From contig JADFFS010000008.1 in the NCBI GenBank assembly GCA_022568195.1, positions 1-47,457 of the forward strand: a stretch of 47,457 bases of DNA. The letters are read 5' to 3'. This document shows positions 25,870 to 33,561 of this stretch, piece after piece; position 1 is the first letter of the stretch; each line of letters opens with the position of its first letter. Made by a program: the position numbers and the translations under genes. The stretch comes from Chloroflexota bacterium. Its GTDB lineage: Bacteria; Chloroflexota; Dehalococcoidia; Lucifugimonadales; UBA3495. The notes beneath the pieces were generated by a model. That model ran no database searches and had not been told where the DNA came from. It worked only from the letters and a program-made list of their open reading frames with translations.

Positions 25870-27020
25870 TACGCCTCCGTCATCTCGGAAATTTCTTCGG
25901 CGTACCCTCCGACATGGTGGAAGCCATGGGTGCGGGTCTCCGCTTTCTGTTTATCTACCAGGGCAGTCATCCACTGGTTGTAGCCTTCTTTATCCTTTTG
26001 CCACATCTCGTATTGGCTATTGTTGTCTTCGAAATCGGCCTCGCTGACCATGGTAACGCAGTCAGGAACCGGGCAGACTGCTTCGCACACCCCGCAGCCA
26101 CAGCACGATTCCATGTTGGCATCGTACAGACCGTCAGGGGTCACGTCGAAGCAGGTGTCGGGGCACTGCAGCCAACAAAGGGTGCACTTTATGCAGGTCT
26201 CGAAGTTGATCACCGGGCGCATTGACCGGGTGCTGAACTTTTTGAAGACCGAATTTCGTACCGGCTCGTAGCCACCCTCGCCGCCGCGGAATCCCCCGCC
26301 GGCCTTAATGCCGCGTATAACCACGGCCTCTTCCATTGTCTTCCAACCCGGCAGGTCAAAGCTGTAGGGGACCTCGGGGTTGCCCTCACCGGGTTCAATC
26401 AGCCGGACCGTGGCATTGTCGTAAGCCTTTTGAGCTGAGGCCACCTTGGTTTCGCTGCCCATCTGCTCCTGGATTGCCTGCAGCATGGAATCGATGCTGA
26501 CGAGTTGGGGACAAACGCTACAAAGGGCGCCTAAGATCCGGACGTCGGTGTGGTCGTCCTTGTACACCCAAAGACCGGAGAAGCTGACCGTGCTCTTCAC
26601 GATGGACAGGCCGATCGGCGAGTCCTTCTGGTGCATGTCCCGGATCAATGAGTCGGCGTCCTGCCGGGAGGTCACGATCAAGGTGCCGTTGGGCTTGGTC
26701 AACTTGTTGATGGGTTGCAGTCCGTACCAGGCCCAGGATTCGACGCCCTTGCACATGGTATCGTCGACGTTGATTGTTACGTCGACTTCTGTTGGCTCGT
26801 ATCGCGACAGGATCTCGTCCAGTTCCTCCGCGTCATCGGCAACCACGGCGAACTGCTTGGCGGGAATGCCGTTGCGTTCGGGTGAGTCGCCGTAACGTCC
26901 AAAGGCGGTACCGATTTTGCCCTCTTTCCTGGCGGCGAAAACTATAGAGCGGACGATGTTCCGGGCGAGAGTCTTCTGAAAAATGCCCCGGTACACCACC
27001 TCCACAGCAACTGTGCTCAT
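25869..27020 (-). CDS. Fused gamma-delta subunit of 2-oxoacid:ferredoxin oxidoreductase
   Basis: A 383-residue fusion. Residues 1-190 are the gamma domain (VVYRGIFQKTLARNIVRSIVFAARKEGK; VDVTINVDDT). Residues about 265-325 are a delta-type 2[4Fe-4S] ferredoxin with CIKCTLCWLQCP (C276, C279, C282, C286) and CCGCGVCEAVCP (C306, C309, C312, C316). In most pyruvate enzymes gamma and delta are separate; the fused form is known from Moorella oxalate oxidoreductase. The delta domain relays electrons to an external ferredoxin. It is the first structural gene of gamma/delta-alpha-beta and lies 52 bases after gntR. GGAGGA precedes the ATG. Confidence 0.87.
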   Translation of the reverse strand: MSTVAVEVVYRGIFQKTLARNIVRSIVFAARKEGKIGTAFGRYGDSPERNGIPAKQFAVVADDAEELDEILSRYEPTEVDVTINVDDTMCKGVESWAWYGLQPINKLTKPNGTLIVTSRQDADSLIRDMHQKDSPIGLSIVKSTVSFSGLWVYKDDHTDVRILGALCSVCPQLVSIDSMLQAIQEQMGSETKVASAQKAYDNATVRLIEPGEGNPEVPYSFDLPGWKTMEEAVVIRGIKAGGGFRGGEGGYEPVRNSVFKKFSTRSMRPVINFETCIKCTLCWLQCPDTCFDVTPDGLYDANMESCCGCGVCEAVCPVPDCVTMVSEADFEDNNSQYEMWQKDKEGYNQWMTALVDKQKAETRTHGFHHVGGYAEEISEMTEA

Positions 27021-27060
27021 GGCCTGTCCTCCTTTAATCTGGGCTCAATAGTCGAAATAA

Positions 27061-27153
27061 GGCTGTCAGCTATTAGGTTCTAAAATCCCCCCTTGATCCC
27101 CCCTTTATCAAAGGGGGGTTGGGGGGATTTTCTGATAGCTGATGGTCGGCTAT
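27061..27153. repeat. Composite palindrome: family C arms around a family B core
   Basis: Outer arms GGCTGTCAGCTAT and CTGATAGCTGATGGTCGGC enclose the family B unit AAAATCCCCCC...AAAGGGGGG...GGGGGGATTTT at 27082-27131. The element overlaps the 3' end of gntR and supplies its last codons and stop. Confidence 0.7.
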
Positions 27154-27786
27154 GTTCGCTGGTTCCACCACCGTGAGGTGGTATTCCATCGCCCGGCGCG
27201 CTCCTTCCTCGTCTCCGCTTTGCACCATCTGGAGGATCTGGCGGTGGGAGTCCAGGGAACGCTGGGCCCTTCCCGGTTCTTGCAGGGAGCGGTCGCGAGA
27301 GCGCAAAAGGATGTCTTCCACGGCGCTGGCTACCTTCACCAGAGCCGAATTGTGGGTCGCCTCGGCCAGCGCGAAGTGGAAGGCCGTGTCACCGTCCACG
27401 CCGGTTTCCCCCTGGTTAATCTGCTGCTCCTGCTCTTCCAGGATTTCCTCGAGGCGCCGGACCTCCTCCTCGGTGGCCCGCTGGGCCGCCACCCCGGCGA
27501 TCTGAGGCTCCAGCAGGTGACGGACCTCGAATATGTCCTTCAGGGTATCGATGCCGGAGGTTAAAGTGGAAGCCAGCAACGCTACCATCGATTCCAGATC
27601 GGCGGTGGTAATGAAAGTACCGGAGCCGCGCTTGCTGACCACCAAGCCCTGGAGCTCCAACGACCGGATAGCCTCGCGGACGGAGCTTCGGCTCACTTTC
27701 AACTGCTCGGCTAGAACCCGCTCCGAGGGCAAACGCTCTCCCGGCTTCAACGCCCCCTCTTGAATGAGAGTGCGGAACTTAAGCAC
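27073..27786 (-). CDS. GntR-family transcriptional regulator, FadR/FCD subfamily
   Basis: About 237 residues: an N-terminal winged helix (KPGERLPSERVLAEQLKVSRSSVREAIRSLELQGLV, residues 14-49) and a helical FCD effector domain (about 70-210) with the metal/effector residues Asp133, His137, His181 and His203. FCD regulators answer to small organic acids (GlcC to glycolate, LldR to lactate, PdhR to pyruvate). The GTG at 27786 is the only canonical start, but homology (RLYEDIV) continues upstream, so the true start may be a CTG at 27858 or similar. Residues after about 218 (ENPPNPPLIKGG) are translated repeat DNA. It sits directly upstream of the OFOR operon and probably regulates it and itself. 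Confidence 0.85.
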   Translation of the reverse strand: MLKFRTLIQEGALKPGERLPSERVLAEQLKVSRSSVREAIRSLELQGLVVSKRGSGTFITTADLESMVALLASTLTSGIDTLKDIFEVRHLLEPQIAGVAAQRATEEEVRRLEEILEEQEQQINQGETGVDGDTAFHFALAEATHNSALVKVASAVEDILLRSRDRSLQEPGRAQRSLDSHRQILQMVQSGDEEGARRAMEYHLTVVEPANIADHQLSENPPNPPLIKGGSRGDFRT

Positions 27787-27859
27787 GATATCCTCGTAGA
27801 GACGCCTTCCCTGGACGGTTTGTGTGGTATTTGCCGTGGTATTCTCCCCCGAGTTCAGG

Positions 27860-27870
27860 TGGTCAGACCA
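27860..27870. promoter_or_regulatory. Candidate FCD-GntR operator (TGGTCaGACCA)
   Basis: A perfect 11-base palindrome, TGGTCAGACCA, extended to AATTGGTCTGACCA on the minus strand. It resembles the TGGT-N3-ACCA boxes of FadR, LldR and PdhR. It lies 17 bases downstream of the gntR -10 element, where binding would block transcription, as in autoregulation. Confidence 0.6.
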
Positions 27871-27886
27871 ATTTCAAATCAGGCAC

Positions 27887-27917
27887 ATTATACACCGGAG
27901 GTTGCAATGCTTGTCAA
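27887..27917 (-). promoter_or_regulatory. Promoter of gntR and probably the OFOR operon
   Basis: On the minus strand TTGACA (27917-27912) and TATAAT (27892-27887) are both perfect consensus hexamers, separated by 19 bases, slightly longer than the usual 17. The start of transcription would be near 27880, just ahead of the TGGTC/GACCA palindrome. Confidence 0.6.
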
Positions 27918-28028
27918 GGAAACCGGGGCACGGTACAGGGTCCGAGCCCGGCTGGGTTTGCGAGTCGTTCCGATTTCACAGGGGGAGTTGCCCACCGTTT
28001 CCGCCTGGTTAACCCAAGGGCGGCATAG

Positions 28029-28034
28029 TATAAT
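28029..28034 (+). promoter_or_regulatory. Candidate -10 element for the divergent flavoprotein gene
   Basis: A perfect TATAAT lies 59 bases before the TTG start at 28093. The -35 at 17 bases (TGGTTA) is weak. With the gntR promoter it forms a divergent intergenic control region of about 300 bases. Confidence 0.45.
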
Positions 28035-28092
28035 CTGGACGCTCCATCGCCGGGACTAGAGGTCCGGCCTAGGTCCGGGAGGTTTTGCCAAC

Positions 28093-29358
28093 TTGGATGA
28101 TGTAATCGTGGTGGGCGCCGGTCCGGCGGGCAACAACACCGCTCTGGGGCTGGCAACCCGGGGCCACGCTGTCACCGTGATCGACTGGAGACACGACATC
28201 GGGGACAAACTGTGCACCGGGCTGGTGGGCCGGGAGTGTATTCGCCGCTTTCCCATTGATCCGGAGCATGTCTTAAGGGAGCCCCGCTCCGCCATGGTTA
28301 TGGCGCCGGGCGCCCCCGGCGTTTTGTTTGAAGCAGACACCTCGCCTGCTTGTATCGTCGACCGGGTGGCCTACGTGGCCTCCTTTGCCCACCGGGCGCA
28401 GGACGCCGGGGCAGTGTACCTTTTGGGCCAGCGGGTCCAACAGATTATTCCCCAGCGCCACGGGGTAACGGTGGTGACAGACAGGGGAACGCGACAGGCC
28501 CGGGCTTTGGTTTTGGCCTCGGGATTTGGTTCGCCCCTGGCTCGTCAAGCCGGCTTCGGTTCGGTGACCGACTACGTCACCGGAGTGCAGGCTGTGGTGT
28601 CCACCAACGGTATCGAAGACGTGGAAGTACACCTGGGCCACGACGTTGCCCCCGGATTTTTTTCCTGGCTGGTGCCCACCCGGCGGGACACGGCCCTGGT
28701 GGGTTTGCTTTCCAGAAGGAAAGCCCAGGACCACCTGGCTCGGTTCATTCAATGCTTGCAACAGAAAGGCAAGATCGGGGCTGCCATCTCCGAGGCCAAG
28801 TCCTGGGGCATTCCCTTGAGGCCGCTGAAACGTACTTACCGGGACCGGATTTTGGTGGTGGGAGATGCCGCAGGCCAGGTGAAGCCCACCACCGGCGGCG
28901 GCATTTATTACTCCCTGCTGGTCAGCGAGATCGCCGCCCAAGCGATGTCCGAGGCCCTCAGTGGCGACGACTTGTCCGCTCGCGGGCTGCGAAACTACCA
29001 GACCCGTTGGCAGGACCTGCTGGGCCACGAACTGGACGTGGGTTACTCCGCCCGGCGGCTTTACGAGTTCTTGAGCGACAAGCAAATCGGCTCTCTGGTA
29101 CAGCAAGCCGGGGCCAACGGAATCAACGGCGAGCTGACGGGTGCTTCGGACGTGTCCTTCGACTGGCATAGCCGGATGATCGGAAATGTCTTGGGGCACC
29201 CGGTCCTGGGCGCGGCCCTGAAGATGATAAACCCCGTGCTGGCCCGGCTGGCGCGCCCAACGGAGCCGGAGACTTCGGGCCCAGTTACCGGCCCAGTCAA
29301 CGGCCAGGTCAACGGCAGCAATGCGTCGGGCTCGCCGACCAAAACCCAACCCCACTGA
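28093..29358 (+). CDS. Geranylgeranyl reductase-family FAD-dependent oxidoreductase
   Basis: A 421-residue flavoprotein with a Rossmann GxGxxG motif at the N-terminus (VIVVGAGPAGNNTALGLA), CTGLVGRECIRRF near residue 40, and the second FAD motif RILVVGDAAGQVKPTTGGG near residue 254. This combination defines the geranylgeranyl reductase/ChlP group, which reduces isoprenoid chains or related polyenes. The start is TTG with GGGAGG ten bases upstream. The last 30 residues are a low-complexity linker (PVTGPVNGQVNGSNASG) not seen in the family. It is divergent from gntR. The substrate (quinone tail, carotenoid or lipid) is unknown. Confidence 0.85.
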   Translation: MDDVIVVGAGPAGNNTALGLATRGHAVTVIDWRHDIGDKLCTGLVGRECIRRFPIDPEHVLREPRSAMVMAPGAPGVLFEADTSPACIVDRVAYVASFAHRAQDAGAVYLLGQRVQQIIPQRHGVTVVTDRGTRQARALVLASGFGSPLARQAGFGSVTDYVTGVQAVVSTNGIEDVEVHLGHDVAPGFFSWLVPTRRDTALVGLLSRRKAQDHLARFIQCLQQKGKIGAAISEAKSWGIPLRPLKRTYRDRILVVGDAAGQVKPTTGGGIYYSLLVSEIAAQAMSEALSGDDLSARGLRNYQTRWQDLLGHELDVGYSARRLYEFLSDKQIGSLVQQAGANGINGELTGASDVSFDWHSRMIGNVLGHPVLGAALKMINPVLARLARPTEPETSGPVTGPVNGQVNGSNASGSPTKTQPH

Positions 29359-29566
29359 GGTTAAACTCGAAGTCAAGACGACAGGAGCACGGGAGCTTCC
29401 GGTCTCCGGTAAGAGTCAAGCAACCCCCACCGCCGGCCCCTGTGCCATGGGGAGAAGGTTGTTCGCCGGCTGGAGAGACGCCATCAGGTTTGACAACCCG
29501 CCACCCTAAGACCATGATGTTAGCCCCAGGGAGGAAATCCCTCGGGTACCAGGTCACCGGTACGAC

Positions 29567-30916
29567 ATGATTCTTCGGCGAAGCCCGTGGCGGGCATTAC
29601 CACCGGCGTTTTTCTTGGCCATGCTTGTGCTGGGTTTGGCCGGACCCCATCTGGCGCAGGCGCAAGCCCCCCACGCCCTGGTTCTGGAGGTCAGCGGCAT
29701 CATCAACCCGGTGAAGCGCGATTTCATTGCCCGGGCTATCCAGCAGGCCCAACTAGACCAGGCCACGGTGGTGGTCATTGAGCTGGACACGCCCGGTGGT
29801 TTGTTATCTTCCACCAGGGAGATCGTCGAGGAATTGCTGGCCGCGACGGTGCCGGTGGCGGTTTATGTTTCTCCCAGGGGGGCCCGGGCCGGCTCGGCAG
29901 GAACTTTCATTACCGCCGCCGCCCACTTTGCCGTGATGGCGCCGGGCACCAACATCGGCGCCGCCACTCCCGTATCATCCACAGGAGAGGATATCCCCGA
30001 AACCCTGGCCAGCAAGGTAGAAAACGACGTGGCCGCCCTCATCCGCAGCATTGCCGAAGAGAGGGGACGCAACAAGGACAAGCTGGAAGAGACGGTGCGA
30101 AAGGCGGCGTCCTTCACCGCAAAAGAGGCGGTGGAGTTGAACGTGGTGGACTTCATCGCCGATGACCTGGACGCCCTATTGGCCCGGATCCACGGCGAAG
30201 AGGTAGAGACGCCCTCGGGACCCAGGACGCTGGACACCCGGGACGTGGAGCAGCGCCGTTTTAAAAAGAACCTGCTTGAGAACTTCTTGGAGATCATTTC
30301 CGACCCCAATGTCTCCTTTATTCTCCTTACCTTGGGCGGTTTGGGCCTGGTGATCGAGCTGTTCAACCCCGGACTGATCGCTCCTGGAGTGGTGGGGGTC
30401 ATCTTCCTCTTGCTGGCCTTCCTGGCCTCGGGCAACCTACCTGTTAACTGGGCCGGCGTGGTGTTCGTCTTTGTGGCCATCGCCCTGGCGGTTCTGGAAA
30501 CCCAGGTGACCGGATTCGGCATCCTGGGAGTAGGTGCCATTGTCAGCTTTCTTGTGGGGGGCTTGATCCTATTTACCCAGTTTGGCGACGTGTCGCCTAC
30601 CCTACCTGCGGTATCTGTAAGTCTGTGGCTGATTGGCGGGATGGCGGTGACTTTCGCTTTTGCTCTGTTGTACGTGGTCCGTACCATCCAACAATCACGC
30701 AGGTCCGGATCGCTGGCTACAGTGCCGTCATTGATAGGCGCAGTGGGTACCGTGTCCAGTGACCTGGCACCTCGCGGGTTGGTCCGGTTTGGCAGCGGAA
30801 CCTGGACAGCGGTCAGTGAAGATGGTAACGTGATATCTGAGGGCGAATCGGTCAGGGTAATCCAGGTCGAAGGCTTGATTCTGACCGTTTCCCGGCAAGA
30901 AGATACGAATACTTGA
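29567..30916 (+). CDS. nfeD: NfeD-family membrane-bound serine protease
   Basis: A 449-residue long NfeD. An N-terminal signal sequence (about 1-32, ending AQAQA) is followed by a ClpP-fold protease domain with DTPGGLL at 74-80, the catalytic Ser110 in GARAGSAGT and Lys150 in ASKVENDV, matching the Ser97/Lys138 dyad of Pyrococcus PH1510. Four or five membrane spans follow (about 268-370), then a C-terminal OB-fold NfeD domain (about 385-445). It probably cleaves the C-terminal hydrophobic tail of its SPFH partner encoded 25 bases downstream. The start lacks a strong ribosome-binding site, but the signal peptide begins at this ATG. Confidence 0.92.
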   Translation: MILRRSPWRALPPAFFLAMLVLGLAGPHLAQAQAPHALVLEVSGIINPVKRDFIARAIQQAQLDQATVVVIELDTPGGLLSSTREIVEELLAATVPVAVYVSPRGARAGSAGTFITAAAHFAVMAPGTNIGAATPVSSTGEDIPETLASKVENDVAALIRSIAEERGRNKDKLEETVRKAASFTAKEAVELNVVDFIADDLDALLARIHGEEVETPSGPRTLDTRDVEQRRFKKNLLENFLEIISDPNVSFILLTLGGLGLVIELFNPGLIAPGVVGVIFLLLAFLASGNLPVNWAGVVFVFVAIALAVLETQVTGFGILGVGAIVSFLVGGLILFTQFGDVSPTLPAVSVSLWLIGGMAVTFAFALLYVVRTIQQSRRSGSLATVPSLIGAVGTVSSDLAPRGLVRFGSGTWTAVSEDGNVISEGESVRVIQVEGLILTVSRQEDTNT

Positions 30917-30941
30917 AGGGCGCCCATCGCGGGAGGTTACT

Positions 30942-31808
30942 ATGGCCTCGGGGATTGTAATAGTCAAACAGTACGAGCGGATGGTGGTGTTGAAATTTGG
31001 ACGTCTCGATGGCGTCGCTCAGCCCGGTTTTCGCTTTCTCGTACCCATCATATTCAACGGCCGTAAAATCGATTGCAGAGAGCAGGTGGAACGGGTGCCC
31101 ACCCAGAAGTACATCACCAAAGATAACGTGGTGGTGGACATGGATTTCGTCCTCTATTTCAAGGTATTAGAGGACCAGGCGGAAAAGTCCATACTTGAAG
31201 TTGCTGACCACCGGGTGGCGGTGCGCAACCTGGCCGTCGCTGAGCTGAGGTCCATCATCGGGAATATCACCCTGGCCGAAGCCCTGTCCGAGCGGGAGAA
31301 GATACAAAACGAGCTTCAGGGGTCGCTGGACCAGAACACCGGCCGCTGGGGAGTCAAGGTGCTGGGAGTGGCAGTCAACGAGATCGACCCGCCCCAAGGC
31401 GTGAAGGCGGCCATGGAGCGGGAGAAGTCGGCCGAGGCCATCAAGACCGCCGATATCACCGAATCCGAAGGCCAGCGCCAGGCCCAGATCAACCGGGCCG
31501 AGGGTGAGAGGCAGGCGGCCATCCTGGAGGCCGAGGGTGCGCGCCAGTCGGAGATACTCCGGGCCGAAGGGGACCAGCAGGCCCAACTGTTGCGGGCCCA
31601 GGGTTTCAGTCAGGCGTTGGATAATATCAATCAGGTAGCCAACACCGTGGACTCCAAGACCATGAGCCTACAATACTTCGAAACCCTCAAGTCTCTGGGG
31701 GAGAGCCCGTCCACCAAGTGGATTTTCCCATTGGAGTTCACCTCCATGCTGGGGAACTTCCTGGGAGGGGGCAACACGAACCAGCAACAAGGGAACGGAG
31801 GCACCTGA
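30942..31808 (+). CDS. SPFH/band 7 protein (slipin/stomatin-like), NfeD partner
   Basis: A 288-residue SPFH-domain protein: VLKFGRLDGVAQPGFRFLVPII, ALSEREKIQNELQ, GVKVLGVAVNEIDPP, then a long helical region rich in AEGERQAAILEAEGARQ (about 185-235), which forms the oligomerising coiled coil. GGGAGG precedes the ATG. The NfeD-SPFH pair is a conserved operon. Unlike many stomatins it has no N-terminal hydrophobic hairpin, so membrane contact must come from the SPFH domain or the C-terminal hydrophobic stretch (WIFPLEFTSMLGNFLGGG), a candidate protease site. Confidence 0.92.
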   Translation: MASGIVIVKQYERMVVLKFGRLDGVAQPGFRFLVPIIFNGRKIDCREQVERVPTQKYITKDNVVVDMDFVLYFKVLEDQAEKSILEVADHRVAVRNLAVAELRSIIGNITLAEALSEREKIQNELQGSLDQNTGRWGVKVLGVAVNEIDPPQGVKAAMEREKSAEAIKTADITESEGQRQAQINRAEGERQAAILEAEGARQSEILRAEGDQQAQLLRAQGFSQALDNINQVANTVDSKTMSLQYFETLKSLGESPSTKWIFPLEFTSMLGNFLGGGNTNQQQGNGGT

Positions 31809-31869
31809 GGTTCCCAGAGAATAAACCGAACCCGGCGATCGTTTCAGATCCCATCTAGCTGAATAATTA

Positions 31870-31922
31870 GGGCCACGCCTATCCCCGGTGGCACCGGGAT
31901 GAGGAGTGGCCCTCTTCTTTTG
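31870..31922 (+). terminator. Rho-independent terminator between convergent genes
   Basis: GGGCCAC at 31870-31876 pairs with GTGGCCC at 31906-31912, with a second internal pairing ATCCCCGGTG/CACCGGGAT, followed by TCTTCTTTTG. It ends the nfeD-SPFH transcript and, because of its symmetry, may also stop the converging hpf transcript. Confidence 0.8.
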
Positions 31923-31939
31923 ATCGGATATATAGCGCT

Positions 31940-32518
31940 TCAGCCTGATTTTGGCTGGATCAGCCCGTAGTCGCCGTCGTCCCGCAAATACAGCAGGTTG
32001 TAGCCACCGGACTCAGCGTTGAGGAACATGAAAAAGGTATGGCCCAGCAGCCGCATCTGTACGGCTGCCTCGGCTACGGTTATCGGGTCCATATCGAACC
32101 CCTTTATTCGGACCAGTTCGCCGTCGGGTAAGGTGGTGCTTTCCTCGGCCTCGGTAACGGGCATGACCTGTTGCTCGGCTTCCTGGACTCCCAAGGCGGG
32201 TGTATGCCGGGCCCGCTGGCTCCGGTAAACCCGGCTTTTGAACTTTTCGATCCTGCGGTCCAGAACATCGGCGGCCGCGTTGATGGCGGAGGTGGTGCTG
32301 GCGGCCCGTTGTTCTGCCCTGAGCACCGAGCCATTGACCTTCAGGGTCACTTGGGCCACGATGCGGTGCTTCTGGGACCGCGTGGGCTCCAGCGCGAACT
32401 CCACCGTCGCGCTAACGATGCCCGGCAAGTGCTTGGTTAGCTGTCCCAGCTTGCGGTTGACGTGATTGCGTACCCCCTCGTTGAGTTCTATGTTTTTGGA
32501 GTGGATTGTCAACTCCAT
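31940..32518 (-). CDS. hpf: Long-form ribosome hibernation promoting factor
   Basis: A 192-residue long HPF. Residues 1-100 match the ribosome-binding domain (MELTIHSKNIELNEGVRNHVNRKL; VEFALEPTRS), and residues 137-190 match the C-terminal dimerisation domain (KGFDMDPITVAEAAVQMRLLGHTFFMF; DDGDYGLIQP). The N-domain blocks the mRNA and tRNA sites of the 30S subunit, and the C-domain joins two ribosomes into inactive 100S particles in stationary phase. GGGAGG precedes the ATG. It is convergent with the SPFH gene across a terminator. Confidence 0.93.
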   Translation of the reverse strand: MELTIHSKNIELNEGVRNHVNRKLGQLTKHLPGIVSATVEFALEPTRSQKHRIVAQVTLKVNGSVLRAEQRAASTTSAINAAADVLDRRIEKFKSRVYRSQRARHTPALGVQEAEQQVMPVTEAEESTTLPDGELVRIKGFDMDPITVAEAAVQMRLLGHTFFMFLNAESGGYNLLYLRDDGDYGLIQPKSG

Positions 32519-32802
32519 GGCGCCACACCTCCCTGCTGACTGCTGCGTTGTTCCGTCTTATCAGTGTAGGCGCGGTTGCGACGGCTGGGCAAGTGGGCGG
32601 TCCTCCTGATGTTGCGCCCCTTATCATGCTTGAAGCTTAGCTATGGGACGTGCTCTCAGAAGGTTACGCCGTGCACCAGTCATACATGATTCCCTATCCG
32701 GAAAAGGTAAAAGTCCCCCTTTTGGCGAAAGAGGGACCTGTTGGGTCCGGCCTATATGCAGGCTGAAATACCAGCCGAGCAGCGACGCTCAGGGTAGAAG
32801 TC
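32519..32802. other. Intergenic gap with two small hairpins
   Basis: No gene was recognised. GTCCCCCTTT/AAAGAGGGAC around 32709-32733 forms a stem, and GGCTGAAATACCAGCC follows at 32761-32776. No T run follows either, so a terminator is not claimed. The hpf promoter should lie in this gap, but no good consensus was found. Confidence 0.4.
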
Positions 32803-33438
32803 TTAACGAGGTAATTTAGGAAGCACCAGCATCCCTTCCTCGTCCGTTCCCAGCATGTCCGTTTCGTCCTGGGAATGGAGCATGCCCGTGTATGCGTTGA
32901 TTACAGCATCGCAGGTGTTGCGGTCCAGGCTTTCCAGGTGGGGCTCGAGACCCTGAATCAATGGCGCCAGACGCTCCCGCATGAATCCCAAGCTGGCGGC
33001 GCTGTTCTTGGGGGGAATCTTGTCTCCGAATAGGATGGTTTTCGTGGCGTGGGGGTAGACCTCGATTACCGTGTGACCCATGCTGGTCAACTGGCGATTC
33101 AGCTCCACGCCCCGGTATATCAGCGTCCGGATAATAGAGCGCTTGTTGGTGAAGAAGCAGCTAATCCCCATGCGGGAAAGCTCCAGCTCCGACTGCCGGC
33201 CCTTCTTCTGGGGGGTTATGGTCTTACACTCGCACGTGGTTTCCAGGCAGCACAGGCCCGTGGGTAGGCTCAACGGGGCGCCAATGGCAATCAGGCTCGG
33301 CTGATACTTCTGTCCCAATTCCAGTAGCTCTGTGTCGTCGCTAAAGGTGCTCAGGAAAGACAACTCCGACTGACCGTTTAAGGCTACCACCGGGCTAGGG
33401 CGCTTGGATGAAGCTCTGAGATCAACACCAAATATCAT
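32803..33438 (-). CDS. DUF429-family protein (predicted RNase H-like fold)
   Basis: A 211-residue protein that fits the DUF429 pattern: MIFGVDLRASS at the N-terminus with an early acidic residue, SLIAIGAPLSLP near residue 48, IEVYPHATKTILFG near residue 128, and CDAVINAYTG near residue 178. The family is predicted to adopt an RNase H-like nuclease fold, but no activity is established here. A compact cysteine cluster (CCLETTCECK, about 63-72) is unusual and could bind a metal. The gene is on the same strand as meaB, with 123 bases between them. The ATG has no clear ribosome-binding site. Confidence 0.65.
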   Translation of the reverse strand: MIFGVDLRASSKRPSPVVALNGQSELSFLSTFSDDTELLELGQKYQPSLIAIGAPLSLPTGLCCLETTCECKTITPQKKGRQSELELSRMGISCFFTNKRSIIRTLIYRGVELNRQLTSMGHTVIEVYPHATKTILFGDKIPPKNSAASLGFMRERLAPLIQGLEPHLESLDRNTCDAVINAYTGMLHSQDETDMLGTDEEGMLVLPKLPR

Positions 33439-33561
33439 TTCTACTCTCCGGCCTAAGGTAGAGTCCGATTCGCCGCGCCGCCACTTGGCAGTCGATGGGA
33501 TAACGCAACCGAATCAATAGCCGTAACAACGATCGGAATTGGGACCTAAAGTATCCGTTGG

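Noticed and set aside
28273-29376. 367-residue minus-strand frame
   Set aside because: Antisense to the geranylgeranyl reductase-type gene, no motifs, low-complexity content.
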